In this document: piece by piece, positions 17,987-27,972 of the stretch | Numbering within the stretch: position 1 is the stretch's first letter | How the letters are laid out: each line of letters starts with the position of its first letter | Assembly (NCBI GenBank): GCA_003144275.1 | Contig: NJBF01000011.1 | Span: 29,042 to 93,041, forward strand | Length of the DNA stretch: 64,000 nucleotides | Direction of reading: 5' to 3' | DNA from: Candidatus Heimdallarchaeota archaeon B3_Heim | GTDB lineage: Archaea > Asgardarchaeota > Heimdallarchaeia > Hodarchaeales > Hodarchaeaceae | Position numbers and translations under genes: made by a program | Notes under the pieces: model-generated | What the model was told of the DNA's origin: nothing | The model's input: the letters and a program-made list of their open reading frames with translations, nothing else | Database searches by the model: none

Positions 17987-18718
17987 ATGGTAATTAAAAA
18001 ATTAATCCCTTACGAGTATTGGAAAGGAGATCTTAGAACAATGTTATATTACCGACCCGAGGGTCTCTATTCTGATATGGAGGTTCCATCAGCAGCTGTG
18101 ATTGATGTTATTGACCCTGAATTGGATGATCAATCTGAACCGATTGCTATTTCAGAGTATTATACCGTTGATCTACAACATTTACGGAAATTTGTCAGGA
18201 ATCATTTTAACTTTGATGTGATATTTTTACCCGATTTAGACCATCATCTGGTTAAACTCTTTGGACCCAATAAGGAATTGCGTCAAGTGGAACCTCTAAT
18301 GCCGTTATCTAGGATTATGTATTTGATTAGTCCGCCGTGGCGGTGGGCCGCCCATCATGCAATTATGCTGGTGGATGAGTATGGGCGTTATAGGAACGTA
18401 TTTAGAGTTGATAACTATTTTATTCATGAAAATAGGCACTTTCTCTGTTTTTATAAAGGAAGATCAGACATCATAGACTTCTTTGAGCAATTCTACGACT
18501 ACGATGATTTTATAAAAAGGAATAGAAAATCATTGAGAATTTACTTACGGACATATCATAAAGCTTGTTTAAGCAATAATAAAGTTCCTGAATCGTTAAT
18601 AACTGAAATACTCCATGGTGCTCGGTCTCGAATGGAAGGATCAGAGGAGGGGTTTGGTTCTCGAGTATATGAAATGATTCAATACGTGTTTAAGGAGATG
18701 GACATCCCTTTTGAATAA
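17987..18718 (+). CDS. Unknown soluble protein (243 aa)
   Basis: No signal peptide or membrane helix is visible. The protein is rich in aromatic and charged residues (for example SPPWRWAAHHAIMLVDEYGR and FFEQFYDYDDFIKRN). The middle HH and D/E residues could bind a metal, but no known motif was recognised. ATG at 17987 is the first in frame. The gene is flanked by two copies of a 44-base repeat. Confidence 0.7.
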   Translation: MVIKKLIPYEYWKGDLRTMLYYRPEGLYSDMEVPSAAVIDVIDPELDDQSEPIAISEYYTVDLQHLRKFVRNHFNFDVIFLPDLDHHLVKLFGPNKELRQVEPLMPLSRIMYLISPPWRWAAHHAIMLVDEYGRYRNVFRVDNYFIHENRHFLCFYKGRSDIIDFFEQFYDYDDFIKRNRKSLRIYLRTYHKACLSNNKVPESLITEILHGARSRMEGSEEGFGSRVYEMIQYVFKEMDIPFE

Positions 18719-18834
18719 GAGGAGCGTCCTTCGACTTCTTCGTATATTTCTTCAACATTTGTCCTTGGACTTGATAAGTTGCAATAAAGATACTCCCCTT
18801 TTTTATTGAAAAAATGCAGTCATAACCAAATTAT

Positions 18835-18878
18835 CAAAGAGACAAGTTAATGTAAGTAAAACTTAGTGAGCTTGGTAA
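18835..18878 (+). repeat. Copy 2 of a 44-base imperfect repeat
   Basis: Second copy of the repeat at 17817-17860, beginning CAAAGAGACAAGTTAATG. It ends 24 bases before the ATG of the phosphoglucose/phosphomannose isomerase gene, a position that fits a regulatory element. Confidence 0.35.
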
Positions 18879-18902
18879 AGATCGAATTCAAGGGTTTTTC
18901 AA

Positions 18903-20024
18903 ATGGATATTGACGATTTACAGAAAATCTCCGGTTTAGATACCGATGACATGTTTGGAATGGTTTTTACTTGGCCAAAATTGATTGAAAAGATAAATCA
19001 TCAATCGATTGACATTCCCTCCCAAATTTCAGTTGGTAATAAATTTCTCGAATACAATAATGAAATATCTAACATTTTAATATGTGGAATGGGTGGTTCA
19101 GCAGTAAGTGGCGACTACATACGCACATATTTCGCAGATTCCCTCAATCAGCCAATAATTGTTCAACGCAATTATATTTTACCTAAATTTGCCTCCAAAA
19201 AGACACTGGTTATCGCGATCTCCTATTCTGGAAATACAGAGGAAACAATTTCTGGAATAAGCTATGCTATACAGAATGAATGTCCAACAATATGTATAGG
19301 TAGTGGCGGAAAAATGGAAAATTTTTGTCTAGGCAATAAAGTCCCATTTTTCAAAATTCCAGCAGGTTTTCAGCCTCGTGCGTCTTTTCCCTTATTATTA
19401 TTTCCCATTTTAAAGATACTAGATGCTTTAAACATTACTAAATTAGACGATAAGGTAGTACAAGAAATTATCCAGAATTTAAAACAAATGCGGGAGCTAA
19501 TAAGACCACAGACACCAACAACGGAAAATCAAGCGAAACAAATTGCTAAAAAAATGCATAAACGCATTCCTGTCATCTGGTCTCCATATTTATGTGTAGC
19601 CAATCGATTTAAGTGCCAAATCAATGAGAACGCAAAACAATTGGCTATTGCAGAAGAATTACCAGAATTTAATCATAATCATATCGTTGGGTTCCAAAGT
19701 CTGGTAAAAGATAATCCCTTCATAGTGATTTGTTTTCGATTTCCCTCTGAACATGCCAATGTTTCGCTTCGTTTCGAGATTTCCAAAGAAATAGTCAAAC
19801 CTAAGGTGGAATTACTTGAACTCCAAATCCAATCAGGGAATTTACTGGTTCAATTGGTTACTTCGACTTATCTGGGTGATTACATCTCAATTTACCTTGC
19901 TTTACTAAATGATCAAAACCCGAATACTGTGGATAGTATCAATTTCCTTAAAGAACAGATGGAAGTGCGTGGACAGACACAATCCTCATTGATGAAAAAA
20001 TTAGACCAATTATCACGCAGTTGA
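18903..20024 (+). CDS. Bifunctional phosphoglucose/phosphomannose isomerase
   Basis: This 373-residue enzyme interconverts fructose 6-phosphate with glucose 6-phosphate and mannose 6-phosphate in the cytoplasm. Two SIS domains are seen. The first has ILICGMGGSAVSGDY (about residue 58), LVIAISYSGNTEET and PTICIGSGGKM, with the FQPRASFPLLLFP segment typical of this family. The second has RIPVIWSPYL, EELPEFNHNHIVGF (with the catalytic-type E-x-N-H region) and a C-terminal helix. The length fits the archaeal family. It stands beside a lipid biosynthesis gene but is probably a separate unit. Confidence 0.9.
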   Translation: MDIDDLQKISGLDTDDMFGMVFTWPKLIEKINHQSIDIPSQISVGNKFLEYNNEISNILICGMGGSAVSGDYIRTYFADSLNQPIIVQRNYILPKFASKKTLVIAISYSGNTEETISGISYAIQNECPTICIGSGGKMENFCLGNKVPFFKIPAGFQPRASFPLLLFPILKILDALNITKLDDKVVQEIIQNLKQMRELIRPQTPTTENQAKQIAKKMHKRIPVIWSPYLCVANRFKCQINENAKQLAIAEELPEFNHNHIVGFQSLVKDNPFIVICFRFPSEHANVSLRFEISKEIVKPKVELLELQIQSGNLLVQLVTSTYLGDYISIYLALLNDQNPNTVDSINFLKEQMEVRGQTQSSLMKKLDQLSRS

Positions 20025-20095
20025 TTTGCGTAGCAAAAAAACTATAATTTATGCATAAAAAACTTTATTATCAATTTAAAGGATAGATTTCAGTT

Positions 20096-21454
20096 ATGAC
20101 CACTAATTATGACGTTGTAATCGTAGGTGCTGGTACCGCAGGCAGTATGGCAGCGGCCGCACTTGCTAACAAAGGCCTTAAGGTCGCATTGCTAGATCGT
20201 CAGCCCAAAGCTAAAATTGGTGTTAAAATATGCGGAGATGCTACTAGTGGTGAGCATTTTAAACGCATTCAGCCTATTACCAAAGTTGACCCTCCAAAAA
20301 GCGATGAGGTAGTTCAGAAAGTCGCCGGGGCATGGTTATATTCTCCAGATCGAGAAATCAAACTCGAACTCGTGGAAAAAGGAGGAACAGGAATTATTAT
20401 TGATCGGTTTAAACTTGGTATGAGAGTGTTGGAAGATGCGATTGACTTTGGAGCCGAATTATACGATGATTCGATGGTTAAAGAACCCATAATTACCAAT
20501 GATTATGTGACGGGTATTAAATATCGGGGGAAAGATAAAAATATTCGTGAGATGACAGGAAAAGTTGTGATTGATGCTTCAGGAATCATTGGAGTACTGA
20601 GAACCAAATTAAATCCAGAAAAGACGTTCATGGATTTAGAACTCGCTGCTAAAGATGTTTGTAATTGTTACCGAGAAATCAGAGATGTTGAACCTGAGAT
20701 TGAATCTCCTGAATTCATTCGATTAATCTTTGATCAAGATGTCGCGAAAGGTGGATACATCTGGGAATTTCCAAGAGGTCCACATTCGATGAATGCAGGT
20801 TTAGGAGTCATGCGTACCTACCAAATTAATCCTCACAAACAATTCGATTTATTCATTAAACAATCAAAAGCTCTTTATGAGAATTCTAAACTTATTCATG
20901 GAGGAGCTTGGCGGGTACCCTTACGACGACCTCAAGATAATCTTGTTTGGAACGGGATTATGCTCATTGGTGACTCTGGTACTCAAGTTAAGCCAACTGA
21001 CGGAGGAGGAATAGGAATATCAGTAAATGCTGCAGCTATGGCAAGTACTACAATCGTTTCTGCATTAGAAAATGATAACGTGTCCATGGAAGGTTTATGG
21101 GATTATAATGTGCAATTCATGAGAAGTCTTGCAGCTATTAATGCTCCGCTTGCGATAATGAAAGATTTTATCATTCCAATGCCCAGCTCAATCATTAATG
21201 AGATTTTTCATAAGGAAGTACTTGGCGCAGATGATTTATTATATGGTAATGCCTCAGGGAATATTTCAAGTGGATTTATGGTAAATTTACTACGTGCTTG
21301 GCGTGGAAAGCGAATACTGGGAACACTATTGAAATTTAGAGGTATTTTAAAGCGAATGGATAAGGCAAGGACTCTTTACGAAAACTTTCCTGCAGATCCA
21401 GCAAACTACCATCCCTGGCGTGACAAAATTTTGAAAATCTATGGAGAAATCTAA
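20096..21454 (+). CDS. Geranylgeranyl reductase (archaeal lipid saturation)
   Basis: This 452-residue flavoprotein reduces the double bonds of geranylgeranyl chains, as in digeranylgeranylglycerophospholipid reductase, to make saturated archaeal membrane lipids. The FAD-binding dinucleotide motif VIVGAGTAGSMAA is at residues 8-20. KICGDATSGEHF, the family motif region near WEFPRGPHSMNAGLGV, and the second FAD motif MLIGDSGTQVKPTDGGGIG follow. The C-terminal YENFPADPANYHPW is typical as well. It supports the archaeal origin of the window. Confidence 0.92.
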   Translation: MTTNYDVVIVGAGTAGSMAAAALANKGLKVALLDRQPKAKIGVKICGDATSGEHFKRIQPITKVDPPKSDEVVQKVAGAWLYSPDREIKLELVEKGGTGIIIDRFKLGMRVLEDAIDFGAELYDDSMVKEPIITNDYVTGIKYRGKDKNIREMTGKVVIDASGIIGVLRTKLNPEKTFMDLELAAKDVCNCYREIRDVEPEIESPEFIRLIFDQDVAKGGYIWEFPRGPHSMNAGLGVMRTYQINPHKQFDLFIKQSKALYENSKLIHGGAWRVPLRRPQDNLVWNGIMLIGDSGTQVKPTDGGGIGISVNAAAMASTTIVSALENDNVSMEGLWDYNVQFMRSLAAINAPLAIMKDFIIPMPSSIINEIFHKEVLGADDLLYGNASGNISSGFMVNLLRAWRGKRILGTLLKFRGILKRMDKARTLYENFPADPANYHPWRDKILKIYGEI

Positions 21455-21477
21455 TCCATAACCCATTTCTTCTTTTT

Positions 21478-24030
21478 CTAGAGAAATAGGTCACTGATTC
21501 GCACTAATTCAGGAGGGCAGACTTGCAGGTTGCCCACCGCTGCAGAATAAACATAACCCGAAAAGTGTCCAAGAATTTTTGTTGCTTGTTTATACAAATA
21601 AGCATTTTCCAAAGAACTGGAGGATATTAACAACTCATAAAGATCATTTCCTTTTCCTTTCCATTTTGATAAATGAAAACCAATCTTCACTGCATTGGGT
21701 GTTAGTAAGTAATTGAAGTAATTATCACCAAAGATTTCTCCTGGAGGTACATCTTCAAGAATTTCACGAGGAATGTCCATAAGATGAAGATAATTTGGAC
21801 TTTGCAGATTTTCATCATCCATTAAGACTTCGGGATTGCTCTTAAAATAGTAATCTTTGATTGAGGCAAATCCTTGGGATAAAAGAGGGGTAATCAACCC
21901 TGCATTTGATACTAAATAATCTCGTAATGCAATAACTCCCTCATTATAACGTTTTTCTCGAAGGAACGTAATTGTTTGGTTCTTTTCATACTTTGTTGGA
22001 TGTTCAACAATATTGAGTAACTCGGAAGGAATTTGATCATAGAAATGATGTGCTGTAATCATCTCAATAGAGAAATGTAAACCGTTCAGTTGTTCAAAAA
22101 CTGCTAAAGCCTTTTTACTTTCTTTATCCTTTTTTGGAAATAGATTTTGTAATGTAAAGATATTAGAAACAGTTTTTAGTACTGCTGAAGCCTCTGCTAC
22201 TTTCCATCCAGATTCGGTTTGCGTAAAAATAAACCATGGAGGTTCAGGAACTTTTTTACTTAAGAAATGTTTTTCAAAACTCTGAATTTCCTTCGAAATT
22301 TTCTCTTCTAGCCGTTGAATTTCTTTCTGGACTAATTCCTTTAGTGAACTAATTTCCTGTTCATTTAGGGTTTTCTTGGATTTGACCTTTTTTGCTAGTT
22401 TTTCCAACCCATTAAGAACTTTTTTCGTGATACTTTTATGATCAGGATATTCAAAATTCATCTCAGCATTAATAGTAGGATTGCCACTCTTAAAATCTGA
22501 CCATGTATTATTAATTACCGATAATAGGGGTTCATGAAGTTCTTCCTTAATTTTTCGAAAATTGTTCTGCTTAAACTGTTTAATATATTTTCCAGGATCA
22601 CTTTTTAGGAGCTCACATAGATTTTTTGTACCTAGTTCCTGAAGGGTAGGCAAACATCCATTTAGAATTACTGTACGCCATTTATAGTTGATAAAATCAT
22701 TCAAGAACGTAGTTAGATGATTTACTTCTTCTACTCGTTCGGCAAGTTGTGTGATGTATGAAGTTAGATCAGAAAATACCTTTCCGACATTAAACTCATC
22801 TACCCCTATCAGTAAATAGGATAATAAAGAAGAGGTGGCTTTAATAAGGGCAGTTTCAAGGGATTTCTGCGCATAAGTAGCGGTTTCGGGATTGCCGGAT
22901 AAATCATATACACGATCGATTTCCAGAGTAGGAAGGGGTCGATTTCTTGAAATCAATCCAACAAGCTCTTTTTTGAGCTGATTGCCACTCATGGGTTTGA
23001 TTTTTTTAGGTGTTAAGTCAATTAAGAAGCTTAAAAATGCGTTGAAGAAGGGATTTTTTCTGAAATTGAAATGGGCTTCTTCTTCAACCAACATCTGAAT
23101 TAATTCACCTGATTCCAAAATTGTATCAAGGTTTTTATTTGGAAACGCAAGATCGAGGAGTTGTTTGGTAATAACTAAACCTTGTTCCCCAAACGCATTG
23201 TCTACATAGCCAGAAATAAATTCTTTTAGAAGTAACCCAGCTGTTACTTGTTTTGGTTGGGTTACGGGCCAATGAAATTCTTTGTCTTTCAGTGCTTGTT
23301 TAAGCATGGCGGCTGGCCCATGACGATTGATTTCTTCAGTAATCATAGTTTTTATCTTGGAACGTATAGTTGGAACGATTGATTCAATTTTTCGAGCAGT
23401 TAAAAGAACTGACATGTCATCCTTCAACAAAGACCCTAATGTGAGCCACACAGCCTCGGTAATGACATTCTCAATTTTCTCTGCATACGTTAAGTCTGTT
23501 AACGATAGTCCCAGTTCTTCACGAATGAAATCCCTATCTATCTCGGAAAGCAACTTTTCTAATGTGTCTGTTTCACGGAATGGCGAATGTCGTACCTGTT
23601 TACGCCATGCCACAACAGCTTGATAGCATAATTTCACCTGAAATCGGTCGGGTAATGCACCAACTAGTAATATTTCTTCAAATGCAGGATTCCAGATGTA
23701 GTCCGAAAGGTATTTGTTTCCTAAAACTCCTGCTAATACCTTGATTTGACTCTCAATTTTTTTTTCGAAATGCGTCTTACTCCAGATGAAAAAACCGACA
23801 AGGGAATCATGACCTACATTTTGTATAAAAATTCGTCCCTTTTCAGCTTGAATATCGTCTAATAACCCCATTCCAGTCTCTGAACTTGTCAATGATGAAA
23901 TAGCTGTTAATATTCCCCCGAATAACACTGATTGTTCATTGCTAAATCCTATACTCACAGTAGGTATTCCGTGGTTAACAATAAAGAAAGCGATTTGTGG
24001 GGCAACAGGTTTCTTTCGAGCCACTGACAT
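21478..24030 (-). CDS. Large protein with N-terminal longin-like domain (850 aa)
   Basis: Residues 10-115 have the layout of a longin or roadblock-like module: a strand (IAFFIVNHGIPTVSIGF), a helix (LFGGILTAISSLTS), strands (RIFIQNVGHDSLVGFFIWS) and a last helix. The rest is helical and rich in lysine, glutamate and leucine, with a coiled-coil stretch around residues 540-600 (LKELVQKEIQRLEEKISK). There is no membrane segment or enzyme motif. Such a scaffold could be a partner of Ras-like GTPases, but that is inference from the N-terminal pattern. It converges with the geranylgeranyl reductase gene. No close family was recognised. Confidence 0.65.
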   Translation of the reverse strand: MSVARKKPVAPQIAFFIVNHGIPTVSIGFSNEQSVLFGGILTAISSLTSSETGMGLLDDIQAEKGRIFIQNVGHDSLVGFFIWSKTHFEKKIESQIKVLAGVLGNKYLSDYIWNPAFEEILLVGALPDRFQVKLCYQAVVAWRKQVRHSPFRETDTLEKLLSEIDRDFIREELGLSLTDLTYAEKIENVITEAVWLTLGSLLKDDMSVLLTARKIESIVPTIRSKIKTMITEEINRHGPAAMLKQALKDKEFHWPVTQPKQVTAGLLLKEFISGYVDNAFGEQGLVITKQLLDLAFPNKNLDTILESGELIQMLVEEEAHFNFRKNPFFNAFLSFLIDLTPKKIKPMSGNQLKKELVGLISRNRPLPTLEIDRVYDLSGNPETATYAQKSLETALIKATSSLLSYLLIGVDEFNVGKVFSDLTSYITQLAERVEEVNHLTTFLNDFINYKWRTVILNGCLPTLQELGTKNLCELLKSDPGKYIKQFKQNNFRKIKEELHEPLLSVINNTWSDFKSGNPTINAEMNFEYPDHKSITKKVLNGLEKLAKKVKSKKTLNEQEISSLKELVQKEIQRLEEKISKEIQSFEKHFLSKKVPEPPWFIFTQTESGWKVAEASAVLKTVSNIFTLQNLFPKKDKESKKALAVFEQLNGLHFSIEMITAHHFYDQIPSELLNIVEHPTKYEKNQTITFLREKRYNEGVIALRDYLVSNAGLITPLLSQGFASIKDYYFKSNPEVLMDDENLQSPNYLHLMDIPREILEDVPPGEIFGDNYFNYLLTPNAVKIGFHLSKWKGKGNDLYELLISSSSLENAYLYKQATKILGHFSGYVYSAAVGNLQVCPPELVRISDLFL

Positions 24031-24237
24031 TTCCTCAAAGTATTAGTATTCTAAGCGAAATACACAACGTGAGTGTGCTAATTGTGCAACTTAATGGATT
24101 GATTGAGAGAATTCAATCCCCTTAATTAGTAAATAAGCAAGAGGTATTTTAACCAATGGGAATGAATTGGAATCAACTACTTGAACTAATGACAAACCCT
24201 TCACCGAATTGAGGGAGAAATTGAAAAGAGGATTATA

Positions 24238-25503
24238 ATGAATATTTTGAAACAATATTCTGGATCTATTGCTAAATTCCTTGCTGAAAATAAGTGGTTG
24301 ATTTTATCATGTTTTCTAAACTTGATTATTCAGGTTATTATTGCTGTAATATATTTTAATCCCATTGACTTCGTATTACAAGTAGAGACTGCTCGGGAAA
24401 TAGCTCAAGGTAAAGTCTTGTATCGAGATATTAACCAAATTATCTATGAAGGGTCAATCCTTCCAAACCCTCAATATCCTCCCTTATATCTATATACACT
24501 TGCAGCTCTCATGTTTATAGCGGGAGTAGATGCATTTTCATACAACATGGTGAAAATTTTTCTCATTCTTGTCAATTTCATTGTTGCATTTCTTATCTAT
24601 CACTTGATAAACACTAATTATGGTAAGATCATGGCTATTTTGGCGTTTAACTGGTTTTTACTTAATCCATCAACCCTTGGAATAACTCTGGGAGGTTATC
24701 ATGAATACTTCATGCTATTATTTGTTTTACTCGCTTACCACTGTTTTAACCATGAGCGAATGACTTGGAGTGGGATATGTTTTGGATTAGCCCTACTGGT
24801 TAAGCCCATAGCAGGGGTTTATATTATTCCTATTCTTATATGGGGATTAAAGAAGAGGAAAATGACTTCAATATATATAGGGATTGTCGCAAGTTTAACT
24901 TTTACTATCGTATCACTGCCGTTTCTTTTATTAGCACCAGCAGAATATATTACGGATGTTTTTCTTGTGCACACAAACCGTCTTGACCCAAGTATGTCAT
25001 TCTACGTGTATATTTTCACCGATCTCTCCCCGACTCTCTTCCCCTTTATTCTTCAACTACTACTCTTCTCGATAATTGGAGTGATCTTATTCCATAAAAT
25101 TCAATTCAAGGATCCAATGGAAATTTATATTGGTGTTCTACCATTTATTACGATATTTCTAGCATTTAATAGAATCTTGTATCCACATTATATACCAATG
25201 ATATTCCCTTTCATTACTCTGTCGTTATTCTTGCTGATTGATCGCCATCGGCATGTACTCCCTAAGAAGAATACATTATGGCAAATTTATGGATATATTT
25301 TTGGCCTTGGGGTAGTCTATGTGGGTTACATTTGGTGGTCAATTCTTTGGTCAATGGAAGGATTTGGATCGTATAGGACGAATATCTATTTTCCCATCTC
25401 TGCAGGTATTTGTATTGGTGGCCTCTTAATTATTACAATCATATCACTCTGGTCAATTATAACAATGGCTAGCGTGAAAAACAGGAATGAAATACATGTT
25501 TAA
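24238..25503 (+). CDS. GT-C-fold membrane glycosyltransferase
   Basis: The 421-residue protein has ten or more membrane helices. The first outer loop holds the acidic/aromatic pattern of lipid-sugar-dependent transferases (PIDFVLQVETAREIAQGKVL, then YPPLYLY). Later LALLVKPIAGVYIIP resembles the GT87/DUF2029-type families. It probably moves a sugar from a polyprenyl-phosphate carrier onto a glycan or protein on the outer face of the membrane. The stop lies in the start region of a rhomboid gene, so the two are translationally coupled. Confidence 0.8.
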   Translation: MNILKQYSGSIAKFLAENKWLILSCFLNLIIQVIIAVIYFNPIDFVLQVETAREIAQGKVLYRDINQIIYEGSILPNPQYPPLYLYTLAALMFIAGVDAFSYNMVKIFLILVNFIVAFLIYHLINTNYGKIMAILAFNWFLLNPSTLGITLGGYHEYFMLLFVLLAYHCFNHERMTWSGICFGLALLVKPIAGVYIIPILIWGLKKRKMTSIYIGIVASLTFTIVSLPFLLLAPAEYITDVFLVHTNRLDPSMSFYVYIFTDLSPTLFPFILQLLLFSIIGVILFHKIQFKDPMEIYIGVLPFITIFLAFNRILYPHYIPMIFPFITLSLFLLIDRHRHVLPKKNTLWQIYGYIFGLGVVYVGYIWWSILWSMEGFGSYRTNIYFPISAGICIGGLLIITIISLWSIITMASVKNRNEIHV

Positions 25504-26086
25504 TGATCGAATAGCACGTATCCAGACTTCTTTACCCCCATTATTTGTAACTCTGAGTATAGGGGTAATTTTAATTCTCATCTACATTTTTGGGATGATC
25601 TTTTATCCCGACCAGTTATTAATCCAATCACGAGATATGATAGGTCAATGGGGTCAAGATAATGAACTGATACTCAATGGGGAATGGTATAGGCTATTTA
25701 CAGCGTTCTGGATCCACGGAAATGTTGTTCACCTTGCTTCAAATCTCCTGTTCCTACTCATTTTCGGTTCGCGACTTGAAGAATTAGTTAAGGGATATGA
25801 ACTCTTTCTGGTTTTTCTCATTAGTGGTATAATCGGCAATGTAGCTACGCTTGGTTCCATTCTTCTAGGTATTGATTTTATCTCCTTGGGAGCTTCAGGA
25901 GCTGTCTTTGGCTTACTGGGAGCTATTTTATTCTTATTAGGTGGAAAGTCAAAACGAGAAAGAAGGTCAATGTCTTATTTCATACTGATATTCTTTGTCA
26001 TAACTATTGGCCAAGATACAAATTTCATATCACACTTGTTTGGACTAGTGGGGGGATTTTATGTGATGAAACTCCTCAAGAATTGA
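25496..26086 (+). CDS. Rhomboid-family intramembrane serine protease
   Basis: The protein has six membrane helices. The catalytic serine lies in GASGAVFG (S134 counted from the ATG at 25496), and the catalytic histidine in NFISHLFGLVGG (H180). The conserved HGNVVHLASN of helix 2 (H74, H79, N83) is also present. It therefore has all residues for cleavage of membrane proteins within the bilayer. An upstream ATG at 25487 is possible. It overlaps the glycosyltransferase gene and may process surface proteins, although no substrate is known. Confidence 0.93.
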   Translation: MFNDRIARIQTSLPPLFVTLSIGVILILIYIFGMIFYPDQLLIQSRDMIGQWGQDNELILNGEWYRLFTAFWIHGNVVHLASNLLFLLIFGSRLEELVKGYELFLVFLISGIIGNVATLGSILLGIDFISLGASGAVFGLLGAILFLLGGKSKRERRSMSYFILIFFVITIGQDTNFISHLFGLVGGFYVMKLLKN

Positions 26087-26100
26087 TGAAAGGATATAGT

Positions 26101-27690
26101 TCAATCAAGTTCTGCTAAGAATTCGCAGTGAGAATGACCGCTTGCTTGACATTTGACTTCACGAACAATAACATCCTCCTCAATAAAAAGATCTAATCTG
26201 CCATTAATAAAGCCAGAGAGAAAATCATCTAGCATATGAACTTTAGGAGGTTCTTCTACACCAGGAAATAATGTAACATGATCAACAGTTTTCAAATTAA
26301 TACCAGATGTGGCTGCACTTTCCCAAACTCTGAAGATCGCACTCTCATCATCGATCTGTTTGACAACAACATCAGGTGAATGGATCCGTGACAGACTAGA
26401 GATATTGCCGAAGTAATAACTTAAGACTTGACAGGCTTGCTCAAATTCCATAGCACCTAAAAGATTTGCATCAATCTCCCGTCGATTAATGATTCTGCTA
26501 ATAATTCCAAAGTCCTCTAAGATTTGCCCATAATGTTGGCCAGCATAGGCAAGCAAGGTTGAATTAAATGGATCAGAGAATTTGAGGGAGGTAAGGATAT
26601 GTTGTAAGACGGAGATATGGATAAAATCGCCTATTGCAGGCCGCATCCATTTTTTATTCAGAAGGGAATCATACATATTTTTAGAAATGTTCCCAATAGA
26701 TAGTTCAAATCGTAAGCGATCGGTTTCACTGAAAAATTCTTTAGAATCCATTTTGGAAAGATCATAATGATCAGAGGTTTCTCCCAGCTTGATATCAAAT
26801 TCACAGTGATGATCCCCCAGTCCCCAACATTTAGTTTCCGTGACAGCCGCTTTTTCTCCTAAAGTGACCTCAATTAAACCGGCAATTTCTCCTGCAAAAA
26901 ACCCACAGACATCTTGGCCAATATCAGAGTTTTCAACTGCATGAGCCGATCCGTTCACATGAAGTTTGACATGATAATCCGATACTTGATCAAAGCTTAA
27001 ATCAGATGCCACATTTAAAGCCATAGGATTTGGTCCATACAGGATTTTGAACCCTTTTAACATCTCTTTAAAACGGTTCTTCATCCGATGTTCATTCATA
27101 ATATTTCTGTTATAACTGTGTAACCAGGATTGGGCAGCCCCGAATTTACCTGCTAGTTCACCTGCACGGAATAAATATCCCTTAGCAATTGGATTGATAG
27201 CAATTAACGAAGTTACAATAGCCTGTAAGTGTCCTATATGAACATAATCACCAATTGAAGGTCGAATGACAGTTTCAAGTTCATCAACGTCCAATAAGCG
27301 ACCAGAAACGGTAATGATCGAAAGTTTCCGCCATCTATCCCTGTCTGCTTCACTTGCTTTGACACCAGCTTCAATCAATTTATTGAAGAGGTAGTTAAAT
27401 AGATCATATCCTTCAGAAGAAAACATACCTGTATCTTCCCCTCCGAAGGAGGAAAACATAGACGCGGCCTGAGTAGCAGTCAAAATGACTTCATCATTGA
27501 AAAGAACATGGGGAACCTGATACACATGATATCTTTTACTAGCAATGTCAGCGTGGTCATCCGTATCAATGATCTTCAGAGTGGCGCCCCCTTGGGAAGT
27601 GTCAACAATACGTTTGATATGTTTCTCAACGGGTTTACAAACTGCGCATTTTGGCCCTTTAAACAGTATTATGCTTATGGGTTCTGCCAT
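26101..27690 (-). CDS. Thioredoxin-like domain followed by two V4R domains
   Basis: Residues 1-90 are a glutaredoxin/thioredoxin-like domain with CAVC at 15-18 and a cis-proline-like QVPHVLF. Two V4R domains follow, each with the C-terminal E-x-K-C signature: ETKCWGLGDHHCEFDI (C288, C296) and EVKCQASGHSHCEF (C514, C522). V4R domains bind small ligands and are named after 4-vinyl reductase. In archaea they also occur in tetrapyrrole and redox-sensor proteins. The two V4R copies diverge in sequence. The combination suggests a redox-controlled sensor or carrier, but this is inference. The length is 529 residues, and no membrane segment is seen. Confidence 0.85.
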   Translation of the reverse strand: MAEPISIILFKGPKCAVCKPVEKHIKRIVDTSQGGATLKIIDTDDHADIASKRYHVYQVPHVLFNDEVILTATQAASMFSSFGGEDTGMFSSEGYDLFNYLFNKLIEAGVKASEADRDRWRKLSIITVSGRLLDVDELETVIRPSIGDYVHIGHLQAIVTSLIAINPIAKGYLFRAGELAGKFGAAQSWLHSYNRNIMNEHRMKNRFKEMLKGFKILYGPNPMALNVASDLSFDQVSDYHVKLHVNGSAHAVENSDIGQDVCGFFAGEIAGLIEVTLGEKAAVTETKCWGLGDHHCEFDIKLGETSDHYDLSKMDSKEFFSETDRLRFELSIGNISKNMYDSLLNKKWMRPAIGDFIHISVLQHILTSLKFSDPFNSTLLAYAGQHYGQILEDFGIISRIINRREIDANLLGAMEFEQACQVLSYYFGNISSLSRIHSPDVVVKQIDDESAIFRVWESAATSGINLKTVDHVTLFPGVEEPPKVHMLDDFLSGFINGRLDLFIEEDVIVREVKCQASGHSHCEFLAELD

Positions 27691-27972
27691 GGACTTCTCT
27701 ACTTCCGGCTTTGATCTTTTTGAGCGAAAAATATTATTCTTAGTAATACTATTATTTTTACTATAGTCTTGAATTATATATCTATCTCATCATCGTAATG
27801 TTCGCTAAGCACAATATTCCCTTTGCTGTAATATCACAATCCTTAATATTTTTGATGAGGGGTCGAAGACATTCCTTTCTCCTCGGATTAATCCTGAGAA
27901 AGTAATTTTTTTCCTGAATTGTACAAAAATTTTTATTACATAGTCTAAGAGAAACAGTGGTGGTAAAGAAAG

